A stretch of DNA of 23,190 nt. Origin: Nemertoderma westbladi. Its lineage: Eukaryota; Xenacoelomorpha; Nemertodermatida; Nemertodermatidae. Below the pieces are notes generated by a model. The model was not told the origin of the DNA and ran no database searches. It saw only the letters and a program-made list of their open reading frames with translations. The position numbers and the translations under genes were made by a program. Numbering within the stretch: position 1 is the stretch's first letter; each line of letters opens with the position of its first letter. The DNA lies in the NCBI GenBank assembly GCA_032718475.1, contig JAUCBJ010004061.1, positions 1 through 23,190 of the forward strand, in the 5' to 3' direction. Positions 11,168-19,056 of this stretch are shown in pieces.

Positions 11168-11760
11168 AATGGATGTAATCAATTTTGTTACATTATGTCA
11201 ACTTTTCCGGTGAATTACTCGTAACGCTGCAAAGTACTACCTTGCATCGTTGCGGCCTATAGGATGGAAAGCTGCTAAGTAATCAATGACATGGAAACAA
11301 CTTCAATTGCCGTATTCCAGAATGTTTTATTTCCATTTATGTTAATGATTGCTGCTTTATTATCCAATTTGCAGTGACGGGGCTAGCTACTGTATGTAAA
11401 TAATTGTTTAACGTGTACTGTAATCCATTATGGCGAAACGTCCAAAAGAACACACTAAAATGAGCAAAGAAAGTGGCGACAGTGTTCAGTAAAACTGAAC
11501 GGACACAGACGGTGACTCAGTTTGCTTCAGTCGACTATAGTCAAGATGGATTAATGATTCCAAGCAGGAGATAATTTCCAATAAACTTTAATTAGATTTA
11601 AATGTATAATTAATACTGTGTACCTGTTAATAAATTTCACTTATATTCGATATAGTAGGCCTATATGATTAAAATGTAAAAATGAGTATCCATAAAATCC
11701 TTTCTTCACATACCGAACGCTGATAAGTTGACATAATGTAACAAAATTACATACATCATT
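11168..11760. mobile_element. ~0.6-kb element with inverted termini
   Basis: A perfect 22-bp core AATTTTGTTACATTATGTCAAC at about 11180-11201 recurs inverted at about 11727-11748. With flanking partial matches the inverted ends run to about 11168 and 11760. The interior has no ORF of size. The motif CGCTGCAAAGTACTAC near 11225 recurs at about 11860 outside the right end, so the local structure is more complex than one simple insertion. Confidence 0.5.
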
Positions 11761-11789
11761 GCTTGCCAAGGTCACTTTTCAGCGGTAAA

Positions 11790-11854
11790 GACCCTTGTTT
11801 ATTTATGTAAACCTCCCTCGCTGCGTTCGATCGGTACATAAATAAACTCGGGTC
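11790..11854. repeat. Hairpin with 20-bp arms
   Basis: GACCCTTGTTTATTTATGTA (11790-11809) and TACATAAATAAACTCGGGTC (11835-11854) are inverted with two mismatches around a 25-nt loop. It is probably a small foldback element. Confidence 0.7.
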
Positions 11855-12124
11855 ATAACGCTGCAAAGTGCTACTTTGCACACAATGATGTAAATAGTCA
11901 TTGTTACGATTCCTATCCAGAACACTATCATTTTATTATTCATATGGTGTTCATGGAAGTTTTGTAAACGAATCGCCCCCACGCAGTTGCAAAACACTAA
12001 CATTTGAACGATCATATCTCAGCTATTTATCTTTGAAATTCCGCTGATTTTAGAGATTTGGGATCCTCGTAACGCTACCTCTCCATCGAGTGAGCTGTTC
12101 AACTATACTGTAGTTGAAAGTACC

Positions 12125-12162
12125 ACTAGTTGAAAGTTCAACTTGTTGAACTTTCAACTAGT
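12125..12162. repeat. Perfect 18-bp inverted repeat with a 2-nt loop
   Basis: ACTAGTTGAAAGTTCAAC is followed by TT and its exact complement. The surrounding AGTTGAA/TTCAACT-rich sequence to about 12275 has looser parallels near 14730-14850, so this may be the tip of a dispersed repeat family. Confidence 0.8.
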
Positions 12163-12394
12163 TAAGTTGTCATTTGATGTTATTTATAGTTAAAGTGGTT
12201 TTATTTAACTTGTCACTGCGAATTTAGATAATTAACGGGTTTTTTTTAAATAGTTGACTTTCAATTAAATTCTAACTAAATTCCGAAAGCTGAAAGCGAA
12301 CGCCGGGTTTGACGGGTTTTCTATGACAACTTGTCCTTTGACTGTTCTGAACCATCTTGTCAAGAGTCTCGACTGAATGCTCTCTAAACAATAA

Positions 12395-12556
12395 CAAGTA
12401 ATAACTATGCTTATTCCCCAGAAGTTAGTTATTTTCCCAGTTATTTAACCCGCGGGCAGGAAACAACCCGAGGGCGAAGCCCGAGGGTGTTCCTGCCCAA
12501 GGGTTAAATAACTGGGAAAATAACTAACTTCTGGGGAATAAGTAAGTTGTTACACA
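12395..12556. mobile_element. ~160-bp foldback element with near-perfect arms
   Basis: From 12410 (CTTATTCCCCAGAAGTTAG) the sequence folds on its mirror ending at 12542. The arms are about 60 bp and the centre reads CCCGAGGGCGAAGCCCGAGGG. Weaker complementarity extends outward to about 12395 and 12556 (GTAATAACT and GTAACAACT, inverted). It has no coding capacity and is most simply a MITE. Confidence 0.8.
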
Positions 12557-13259
12557 TGTACTGTGGTATGCATTTCGATTATTTTTATCCCTTAACAACT
12601 ATTTACAGATTCTAAAAGGGCATTGTTTGGGGGGAGAGTTTACAAAATGGGGCTTGGAAAGTTTTGGGGGTGTTTATATTGATTTTGCCCAAGGGCATTG
12701 GAAAATTTTCGGTGTGTTTCACTTTAATTCATTAATTGCATAGGTGTTATTTTGCCCAAGGGAATAATAACACCCAAGCTCCAAAGGTAAAACATTAGGC
12801 CTACTGTGTCATGTGTGTTGTATAGCTCTATGCTTAATTCATCCAATCGCCGTAAGATTCGATCATCAAAAAAGCACCTGAATTTGTTAGTGAAAATTGA
12901 TGTCAAACTTATTTAAATGGTTTACATTCTAAAATTCCTATTTTCTTACATTGGCCGCTAGGAGTAACATTGCATAAACTTCAAATTGGATATATAACTA
13001 AATTGGCTGAATTAATTGAATAGTATTTTTGGTGGACATGTCATGTATCCACTACCCACAGAAGGGGGGTGTATATCGTTCACATTAAATACATTTATTA
13101 GTATAAATAATTATTTAGTACTTAGGAAAATGTTAATTAATTTAATGGTTCTGGAATATATGAAGTTTATTAAGAATATATATTATATGTATATGAATAT
13201 ATATTAATATATATATATTACTTACTATTGAGTTTCGGATTTTGCTCAAACTACGTGGA
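12557..13259. other. AT-rich stretch with one small hairpin
   Basis: It contains a palindrome at 12743-12774 (GGTGTTATT ... AATAACACC around TTGCCCAAGGG) and a TATATA-rich run at about 13170-13220. TTGCCCAAGGGCATTGG near 12686 belongs to the same hairpin vocabulary. No gene is seen. Confidence 0.5.
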
Positions 13260-13380
13260 AAGCTACAAACATTTTCTATTTCGATGCTCTTTCAACACAT
13301 GTAATAAAGTTTAAGAAATTCCACGAAAAATATTTTCACATTTACATTTTTCGCCGGGAAAAGTAAGTTCAATGCAATCC
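13260..13380. repeat. Dispersed repeat, copy 1 of 2
   Basis: This ~120-bp segment, from AAACATTTTCTATTTCGATGC to TTTTTCGCCGGGAAAAGTAA, recurs in the same orientation at about 16893-17012 inside the CFAP100 intron. It may be a fragment of an unnamed interspersed element. Confidence 0.75.
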
Positions 13381-13839
13381 TAGGCCTACTGTATGATTAA
13401 CTATTATTCCCTAGGGAAAAAAGTAGGTACTTCTTTTTCTTCACATTTTGAGCTATATTTGAGCTAACTAAATAGTAACATTATAAGAATAACATTAATA
13501 TTCCCATAGTAACGGGTTGTTATGCCAGTTTTAAAAGAATGATGTCACTTAGAGTCGACCAACACCTATCTCCGCTCCACTATATCAAAGTATGGTCTAG
13601 AAAATGTAGTTTTGGCTAAGAACTGCATAAAAGTAAAGTAAAGTTATATTCAAACGTGTAAGAAGAAACACCCGAGGCAACAACCCAAAGACTCCATTCT
13701 CTTGGCTATTATCTGTAACGCAGGGAAGGCACCACACTACTCCCAAGGTCGAGTACTCTGGTTATCTAACCATATTCTTTACTCCTTAACTCATGACAGG
13801 TTGCCATTAGCCTACAGTACAACTGGAAGCTAGCAACAA

Positions 13840-13900
13840 TTTGGCTGTTCTGGGGCTTGAACACCAGACCTTCCGCTTAGAAGACCGGTTAATACTTTTT
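13840..13900 (-). repeat. tRNA-like SINE relic
   Basis: On the minus strand GGTGTTCAAGCCCCA (13851-13865) resembles a T arm with B box. It is preceded by GGTCTTCTAAGCGGAAGG, which resembles an anticodon arm with TCT. The D-arm and A-box side is missing, so it is a decayed or 5'-truncated tRNA-derived element, not a functional tRNA gene. Confidence 0.4.
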
Positions 13901-14012
13901 TTTTACTTTACTTTAATATTAAAACGTTTCAATGTCTGTATTAAAAAGGAAAAGGCAGAAAGGAGCGAACGTATTTAAACGACATTCTTAGATATCTTTT
14001 TTTAACATTTAG

Positions 14013-14050
14013 GAGGAAGGAACTGGAGAAACGCCTCACTGCAGTACGAG
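14013..14050 (+). other. Possible 38-bp microexon with coiled-coil-like reading
   Basis: A good acceptor (CTTTTTTTAACATTTAG) ends at 14012 and GT follows at 14051 (CGAG|GTAGTA). In one frame it reads RKELEKRLTAVR, which would suit a coiled-coil protein such as CFAP100. Its exit phase does not match the entry phase of the exon at 15452, so at least one more exon would be needed. Treat as a weak candidate. Confidence 0.2.
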
Positions 14051-14306
14051 GTAGTACGGTACCTTGCAGCCTATATAAATACAGGCCAAACTAGACCTAC
14101 CTGCAGGGCTGCAGGCTGCAGACCTGGTACGGTGCGACTCTGGACTGTGACACTATGTAGGCCTACTGTACCGGTACCTCTTAATTTGCCGTGGAAATTG
14201 AAAGTTTAGTCATAGGTCAGTGCCGTCAGTATAAGTCGTCAGTATGAGTATGACAATGAGGTGATTAATGAGACATAAATAGGCCTTGCTGTCTAGTGGA
14301 GCACAG

Positions 14307-14370
14307 CCCAATAATAATGAAACATGAAATACAAAACGCCCAATAATAATGAAACATGAAGTACAAAACT
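14307..14370. repeat. 32-bp tandem duplication
   Basis: The segment CCCAATAATAATGAAACATG, continuing for 12 more bases, occurs twice in tandem with two mismatches. Confidence 0.8.
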
Positions 14371-14505
14371 AGTTGGTGGTCTGAATACCTGATTTACACC
14401 TGATGTGACACACAACAGACCTAAGACGAGTACAGCAGCATTACCGGTTCCTATGTTTGTATGTCAGTATGTAACACTTCACTACTTCTAAGAGGGAATA
14501 ACATG

Positions 14506-14531
14506 GTTATTTTGCCCTAGGGCAAAATAAC
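14506..14531. repeat. Perfect 26-bp palindrome
   Basis: GTTATTTTGCCCT is followed at once by its exact complement. The core TTATTTTGCCCWAGGG also appears in the hairpin at 12743-12774, suggesting a small foldback family. Confidence 0.85.
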
Positions 14532-15451
14532 TTTTTTGGCCGTAGCCCAGCATTAGGGATAGTTATCATCCCGCTAATAAATGTGTAACAACACCCATTA
14601 TTGTTAAGTTAACATAGTGATAATCATATGAAAAGCCATACTCAATATAGTTTGTGAGGTGTTGAGAAACGGCAATAACAATCAACAAACGTTGCAATGT
14701 TTACCTGAAATATTCAAAATTTTGGTATTTAGTTAAGCTTTAGTTGAATTTTCAACTATTAATAATTAACTGAATGAAATAATTAGTTAACTTGTAATTT
14801 ATATTTATTTATTTGGGTTTAGTTAATTTGTCACTACAAAATTAGCTGAACATCACTGTCTCTATCTATACCAACAAACCCTATACTGTAGGGTTGAAGA
14901 ATAGTGACAGTAGTGAGACAGATGCAATATCGACGGAGACACTTTGTTAAAAATTTAATTAAAAATTAAAATTAAAACCCACCCATTCCTCGGTAGGTCA
15001 TGAACTATCCGTGTTTGAGAGAGAGGAGGGGGGGGGGGGGGGGGGGGGGGGGTCTTGCGGTATGTATTGCAGATAATTATTACAACATATTGACTTTAGG
15101 GGCCCCCAAAGTTCAGCTCGTAAGAGAGAAAACGTCACGGATATTACTGGTTGACTAAAAAAACAAGCAATTTACTATTTCAAAGGATGATAATAAAATA
15201 ACATTTATTTAAATAGTTCACATTTTCGTGCAAATGTCCCACCATACTGTACTATTGGATCCAAATACGAAAAAGCGATATACTTTTGTGAACACATTTT
15301 TTTCGATTAATTACTTAAAAAATTTGGTGTTCCATCTTGAAACAAGCAATGCCTTTATTTCAAAATCTTACTCCGCAATACATAGGTGTAATAAGGCTTT
15401 GTACACTATGCAATATATTTGTTTGTATCAAATAATTATTTTATTTTTTAG
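14532..15451. other. Intergenic or intronic stretch before the CFAP100 exon
   Basis: If CFAP100 extends upstream, this is intron. I searched for the conserved upstream CFAP100 segment and did not find it. It holds AT-rich repeats (about 14730-14850) and the G homopolymer at 15028-15052. Confidence 0.4.
15028..15052 (+). repeat. G25 homopolymer
   Basis: An uninterrupted run of 25 G follows GAGAGAGGA. Such a run can form G-quadruplexes and is prone to length error, so the exact length in the genome is uncertain. Confidence 0.9.
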
Positions 15452-15668
15452 TACTTTACAAATGTTAACGAATATAGAGAATAGAATGGAAGAACTGTTC
15501 CAAGCAATCGAAATGATGCCGGCTGATAAAGTAGAGGCGGCAGAGAAAGCCAAAGAGAAGGAGAGAAGATTACGAATGAGACAAGAGAAGTTAGAAGAAC
15601 AGAAGAAACACCAAGAAGAAAGAGTCAGGAAGGCTTTGGAAAGAGCTCAGGCTGCACCGAAAAAACAG
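15452..15668 (+). CDS. CFAP100: CFAP100 (CCDC37), penultimate coding exon
   Basis: CFAP100 is a coiled-coil protein of motile cilia. Its Chlamydomonas counterpart MIA1 works with MIA2/CFAP73 on the inner dynein arms. The exon follows TTATTTTTTAG (AG at 15450-15451), enters in phase 2 and ends at CAG|GTAACG (15668/15669) in phase 0. It encodes QMLTNIENRMEELFQ followed by a highly charged helix with EKAKEKERRLRMRQEKL and HQEERVRKALERAQA. From memory of the family this matches the C-terminal coiled coil of CFAP100 (QMLTIIEH..., EKAKEKERR...). The open frame upstream of 15452 is chance. The frame after 15668 stops quickly (TGA at about 15690), so the exon must splice to 18225. I could not find earlier exons in this window. 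Confidence 0.85.
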
Positions 15669-16035
15669 GTAACGTGCCATAAACATCGATGAAAAAAGAA
15701 GGTAATATTCACTGACAAACTTAAACATTGTTTACAAAATAGAGGAAATGTTCACTATCATGAACATTGACGACAAAAAAACAGGTAATATTCACTGCTA
15801 TAAACATTGACGACAAAATAATTAATTACTACTTGGGAAAAAAAATGTTCTACGTTTTTTCCCATGTAATACGTAAATTATATTTCTGAAATTGGTACTT
15901 TTTTTGTTGCTAAATTTTAATAAAACATTGAGCGATATACTGTTACAAAATAAATTGAATTGTAGTATTTTACTATGCTTCCATAGTTACTGGAATTAAA
16001 ATTACTGTACTCTTCAACTCCTGATGGTGTCTTAA

Positions 16036-16707
16036 GGTGCGTTCACATGTATGTGTATGTCTGGATATAATGTGGCTAACGACTAACTGAAATTTGCATC
16101 GCTTCTACCCTTACATATACACATACCACGTCATGTGAACGGACCTATATTCTAGAGCGCAAATTAAAGCAAATAAAACTCGAGTCGCTTCTACCCTTAC
16201 ATATACACATACACATATACCACGTCATGTGAACGGACCTATATTCTAGAGCGCAAATTAAAGCAAATAAATCTCGAGTCGCTTCTACCCTTACATATAC
16301 ACCTACACCATCACTACGTTATGTGAACGCACCTATATTCTAGAACGCAAATTAAAGCAAATAAAACTCGAGTCGCTTCTACCCTTACATATACACATAC
16401 ACCATCACTACGTTATGTGAACCACCTATATTCTAGAACGCTAATTAAAGCAAATAAAACTCGAATCGCTTCTACCCTTACATATACACATACACCATCA
16501 CTACGTTATGTGAACGCACCTATATTCTAGAACGCTAATTAAAGCAAATAAAACTCGAGTCGCTTCTACCCTTACATATACACATACACCATCACTACGT
16601 TATGTGAACCACCTATATTCTAGAACGCTAATTAAAGCAAATAAAACTCGAATCGCTTCTACCCTTACATATACACCTACACCATCACTACGTTATATGA
16701 ACGCACC
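16036..16707. repeat. MITE with tandemly expanded end, 93-94-bp unit
   Basis: The left end GGTGCGTTCACAT (16036) is inverted at the right end as ATATGAACGCACC (to 16707). TTAA precedes the left end and TTTA follows the right. Inside, a unit of 93-94 bp with TCTAGA landmarks at 16151, 16245, 16339, 16432, 16526 and 16619 repeats about six times. Each unit ends in a near copy of the right terminus. The last four alternate between GAACGCACC and GAACCACC versions, an approximately 187-bp dimer. A single ~110-bp hairpin MITE (16036 to about 16146) plus tandem growth of its right part explains the structure. Confidence 0.8.
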
Positions 16708-16892
16708 TTTACTCAATGTAAATAATTCCGTGTTCTCGAATATTTATGACGTACCAAGAGAGAGAGCCGTTGAACTACATAAACCAATATTGGGTAGGCC
16801 TATTGAGTTCCGTTTTGGAGTTCGCCTTGCAGACACAAAAGTTGCAATAACGATTGAACGTACAGTATAAATGGATTTTGCTTAAATTATAT

Positions 16893-17012
16893 GCAAACCT
16901 TTTCTATTTCGATGCTCTTTTTTTAACACAATATGTAATAAAATTTAAAAAATTCCACCAAAAATATTTTAATTTACTTTTTTCGCCGGGAAAAAAGTAA
17001 AATCAATGCACT
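16893..17012. repeat. Dispersed repeat, copy 2 of 2
   Basis: Direct-orientation partner of the segment at 13260-13380, sharing TTTCTATTTCGATGCTCTTT and TTTTTCGCCGGGAAAA with small indels between them. Confidence 0.75.
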
Positions 17013-17040
17013 TATGGGCGACTTATGGGCACTTATGGAC

Positions 17041-17975
17041 TTACGACAAAAACAGGTATTGTTCACTGCCATAAAGATTGACGACAAAAAACAGGTTCAC
17101 TGCCATAAAGATTGACGAAAAAAACCTGCCATAAAGATTGACGACAAAAAACAGGTATTGTTCACTGCCATAAAGATTGACAACAACAAACAGGTATTGT
17201 TCACTGCCATAAAGATTGACGACAAAAAACAGGTATTGTTCACTGCCATAAAGATTGACAAAAAAAACCTGCCATAAAGATTGACGACAAAAAACAAGTA
17301 TTGTTCACTGCCATAACGATTGACGACAAAAAACAGGTATTGTTCACTGCCATAAAGATTGACGACAAAAAACAGGTATTGTTCACTGCCATAAAGATTG
17401 ACGAAAAAAACCTGCCATAAAGATTGACGACAAAAAACAAGTATTGTTCACTGCCATAAAGATTGACGACAAAAAACAGGTATTGTTCACTGCCATAAAG
17501 ATTGACGACAAAAAACAGGTATTGTTCACTGCCATAAAGATTAACGAAAAAAAACCTGCCATAAAGATTGACGACAAAAAACAGGTATTGTTCACTGCCA
17601 TAAAGATTGACGACAAAAAACAGGTATTGTTCACTGCCATAAAGATTGACGAAAAAAAACCTGCCATAAAGATTGACGACAAAAAACAGGTATTGTTCAC
17701 TGCCATAAGATTGACGACAAAAAACAGGTATTGTTCACTGCCATAAAGATTGACGACCAAAAACAGGTATTGTTCACTGCCATAAAGATTGACGAAAAAA
17801 ACCTGCCATAAAGATTGACGACAAAAAACAGGTATTGTTCACTGCCATAAAGATTGACGAAAAAAACCTGCCATAAAGATTGACGACAAAAAACAGGTAT
17901 TGTTCACTGCCATAAAGATTGACGACAAAAAACAGGTATTGTTCACTGCCATAAAGATTGACGACAAAATATAGG
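17041..17975. repeat. 39-bp minisatellite with splice-donor-like units
   Basis: The full unit is 39 bp and contains AAAAAACAGGTATTGTTCAC followed by TGCCATAAAGATTGACGAC. A short variant of about 26 bp (AAAAAACCTGCCATAAAG) lacks the GGTATTGTTCA part. Short units recur near 17126, 17269 and 17412, giving a 143-bp higher-order period (39x3+26), and later at periods of about 104 and 65. Because 39 is a multiple of three, frames stay open on both strands; these are artefacts of repetition. About sixteen units carry CAGGTATTG. Confidence 0.9.
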
Positions 17976-18224
17976 CAATGTACAATGTTCATTGATAAAA
18001 CATTTCAATTTAACATTGAAACAAAGTAATGTTTACTGTAAAAAAATTAAACCGGAGTCATAGCACAGGTTACAGTTTCATAATCAGCTCCACAATTTGT
18101 AATTTTTTTTAGTTTTTTTTTTCCTTTTTTTTGAAGATTGCTCCGTAACTTCTCTATCTCCATAGTACCTCTTCCATAACACTCTTTTACTCTATCATAA
18201 TTCATTCATTACTATATTTTACAG

Positions 18225-18338
18225 ACGGGTAGACGTTTAGTATTCCGATCTGCACCTCCCAGACTGAAGAAGAAAGACGACGGAGCAGACCAGCTTGCGA
18301 GTAGAGAGGAGGAAGAAATGGCCTACTTCTTCTACTAA
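18225..18338 (+). CDS. CFAP100: CFAP100 (CCDC37), terminal coding exon
   Basis: The exon follows TTTTACAG (18217-18224) and begins in phase 0, matching the exit phase of the exon ending at 15668. It encodes TGRRLVFRSAPPRLKKK, an acidic stretch, then REEEEMAYFFY and stops at TAA 18336-18338. Human CFAP100 ends in a comparable basic FRS/CRSxPP block and an EEEE..FFF tail (from memory), so this is the true C terminus. Both splice sites are intact and nothing suggests decay. The protein acts in the cilium; no link to the neighbouring genes is expected. Confidence 0.88.
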   Translation, partial: TGRRLVFRSAPPRLKKKDDGADQLASREEEEMAYFFY

Positions 18339-18705
18339 GTTATACCCATGCCATCTACCGGTTACTGCTGGAACATAATCTCAGTATTAGGGCAAACCTA
18401 AACTGAAAGAGTCCTCGTGACGAATTCATATGTATAACTTTATTGTTATGACATGTAATACCGTAACCAACTTAACTAATTAATTATTTATTATTGTGTT
18501 TAATAGAAGGTGTCATTATTGTCAACCTATCCAAGTTGTTTTTACTCTCCATTCGGGATGTTTTCTATGTCTATAAAAAATATCTTAAGTTTTAAAGTAA
18601 AAAATAGCTTTACCACAGCTCAGGAAGCTACGGGTTAACGTGAAGGACTTAAAGTTACCTAATACTTTACTTCCGGACAAGTCGATCTCTAGAAGCAATT
18701 AAATT
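18339..18705. other. 3' flank of CFAP100
   Basis: Presumed 3' UTR and downstream sequence. A variant TATAAA lies near 18572; the first canonical plus-strand AATAAA I see is at 19167-19172, beyond the minisatellite. The cleavage site cannot be placed. Confidence 0.4.
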
Positions 18706-19056
18706 GGTGAGGGGTGCATTGCAGGGGTGCGGGGTACATTGCATAGGGGTGCGGGGTGAATTGCAGGGGTGTGGATATATTGCAGGGGTGTGGGATGCAT
18801 TACAGGGGTGCGGGATGCATTGCAGGAGTGGAGGGTGCATTGCAGGAGAGCATTGCAGGGGTGAGGGGTGCATTGCAGGGGTGCATTGCAGTGGTGTGGG
18901 GTGAATTGCAGGGGTGAGGGGTGCATTGCAGGGGTGAGGGGTGCATCGCAGGGGTGCGGGGGATGCATTGCAGGGGTGCAGGACGCATTGCAGGGGTGGA
19001 TTGCAGGGGTGCATTGCAGGGGTGCGGGATGCATTGCAGGGGTGCGGATGCGGATA
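18706..19056. repeat. GC-rich minisatellite GCATTGCAGGGGTGCGGGAT
   Basis: Roughly 18 degenerate units of about 20 bp, some shortened to about 13 bp, all share ATTGCAGGGGTG. Several frames remain open on both strands because of the repetition; the His/Pro/Cys-rich readings are not believable proteins. It starts about 370 bp past the CFAP100 stop. Confidence 0.9.

Larger units (their letters stand above)
15669..18224 (+). other. CFAP100: Last intron of CFAP100
   Basis: This 2556-bp GT-AG intron joins the exons at 15668 and 18225 in phase 0. It contains degenerate copies of the donor-like 39-bp repeat right after the donor (15669-15815), the expanded MITE array (16036-16707), a dispersed repeat (16893-17012) and the homogenised 39-bp minisatellite (17041-17975). 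The 3' end has a T-rich tract near 18100-18135 and acceptor TATTTTACAG. Confidence 0.8.

Noticed and set aside
13851-13900. Functional tRNA-Arg(TCT) gene
   Set aside because: Only anticodon-arm- and T-arm-like segments remain; the D arm, A box and acceptor pairing are missing.
15228-15451. Upstream part of the 154-codon ORF containing the CFAP100 exon
   Set aside because: The peptide before STLQMLTNIE has no similarity to CFAP100 and ends at a T-rich tract with AG, so it is intron that happens to be open.
16604-16870. 88-codon ORF after the expanded MITE
   Set aside because: It begins inside the MITE array and has no recognisable domain; likely a chance frame in the CFAP100 intron.
17097-17992. 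Repetitive ORFs on both strands (FMAVNNTCFLSS... and VLFTAIKIDDKKQ...)
   Set aside because: They arise because the 39-bp minisatellite unit is a multiple of three. They lie inside an intron, have no conserved start context, and break where short units occur.
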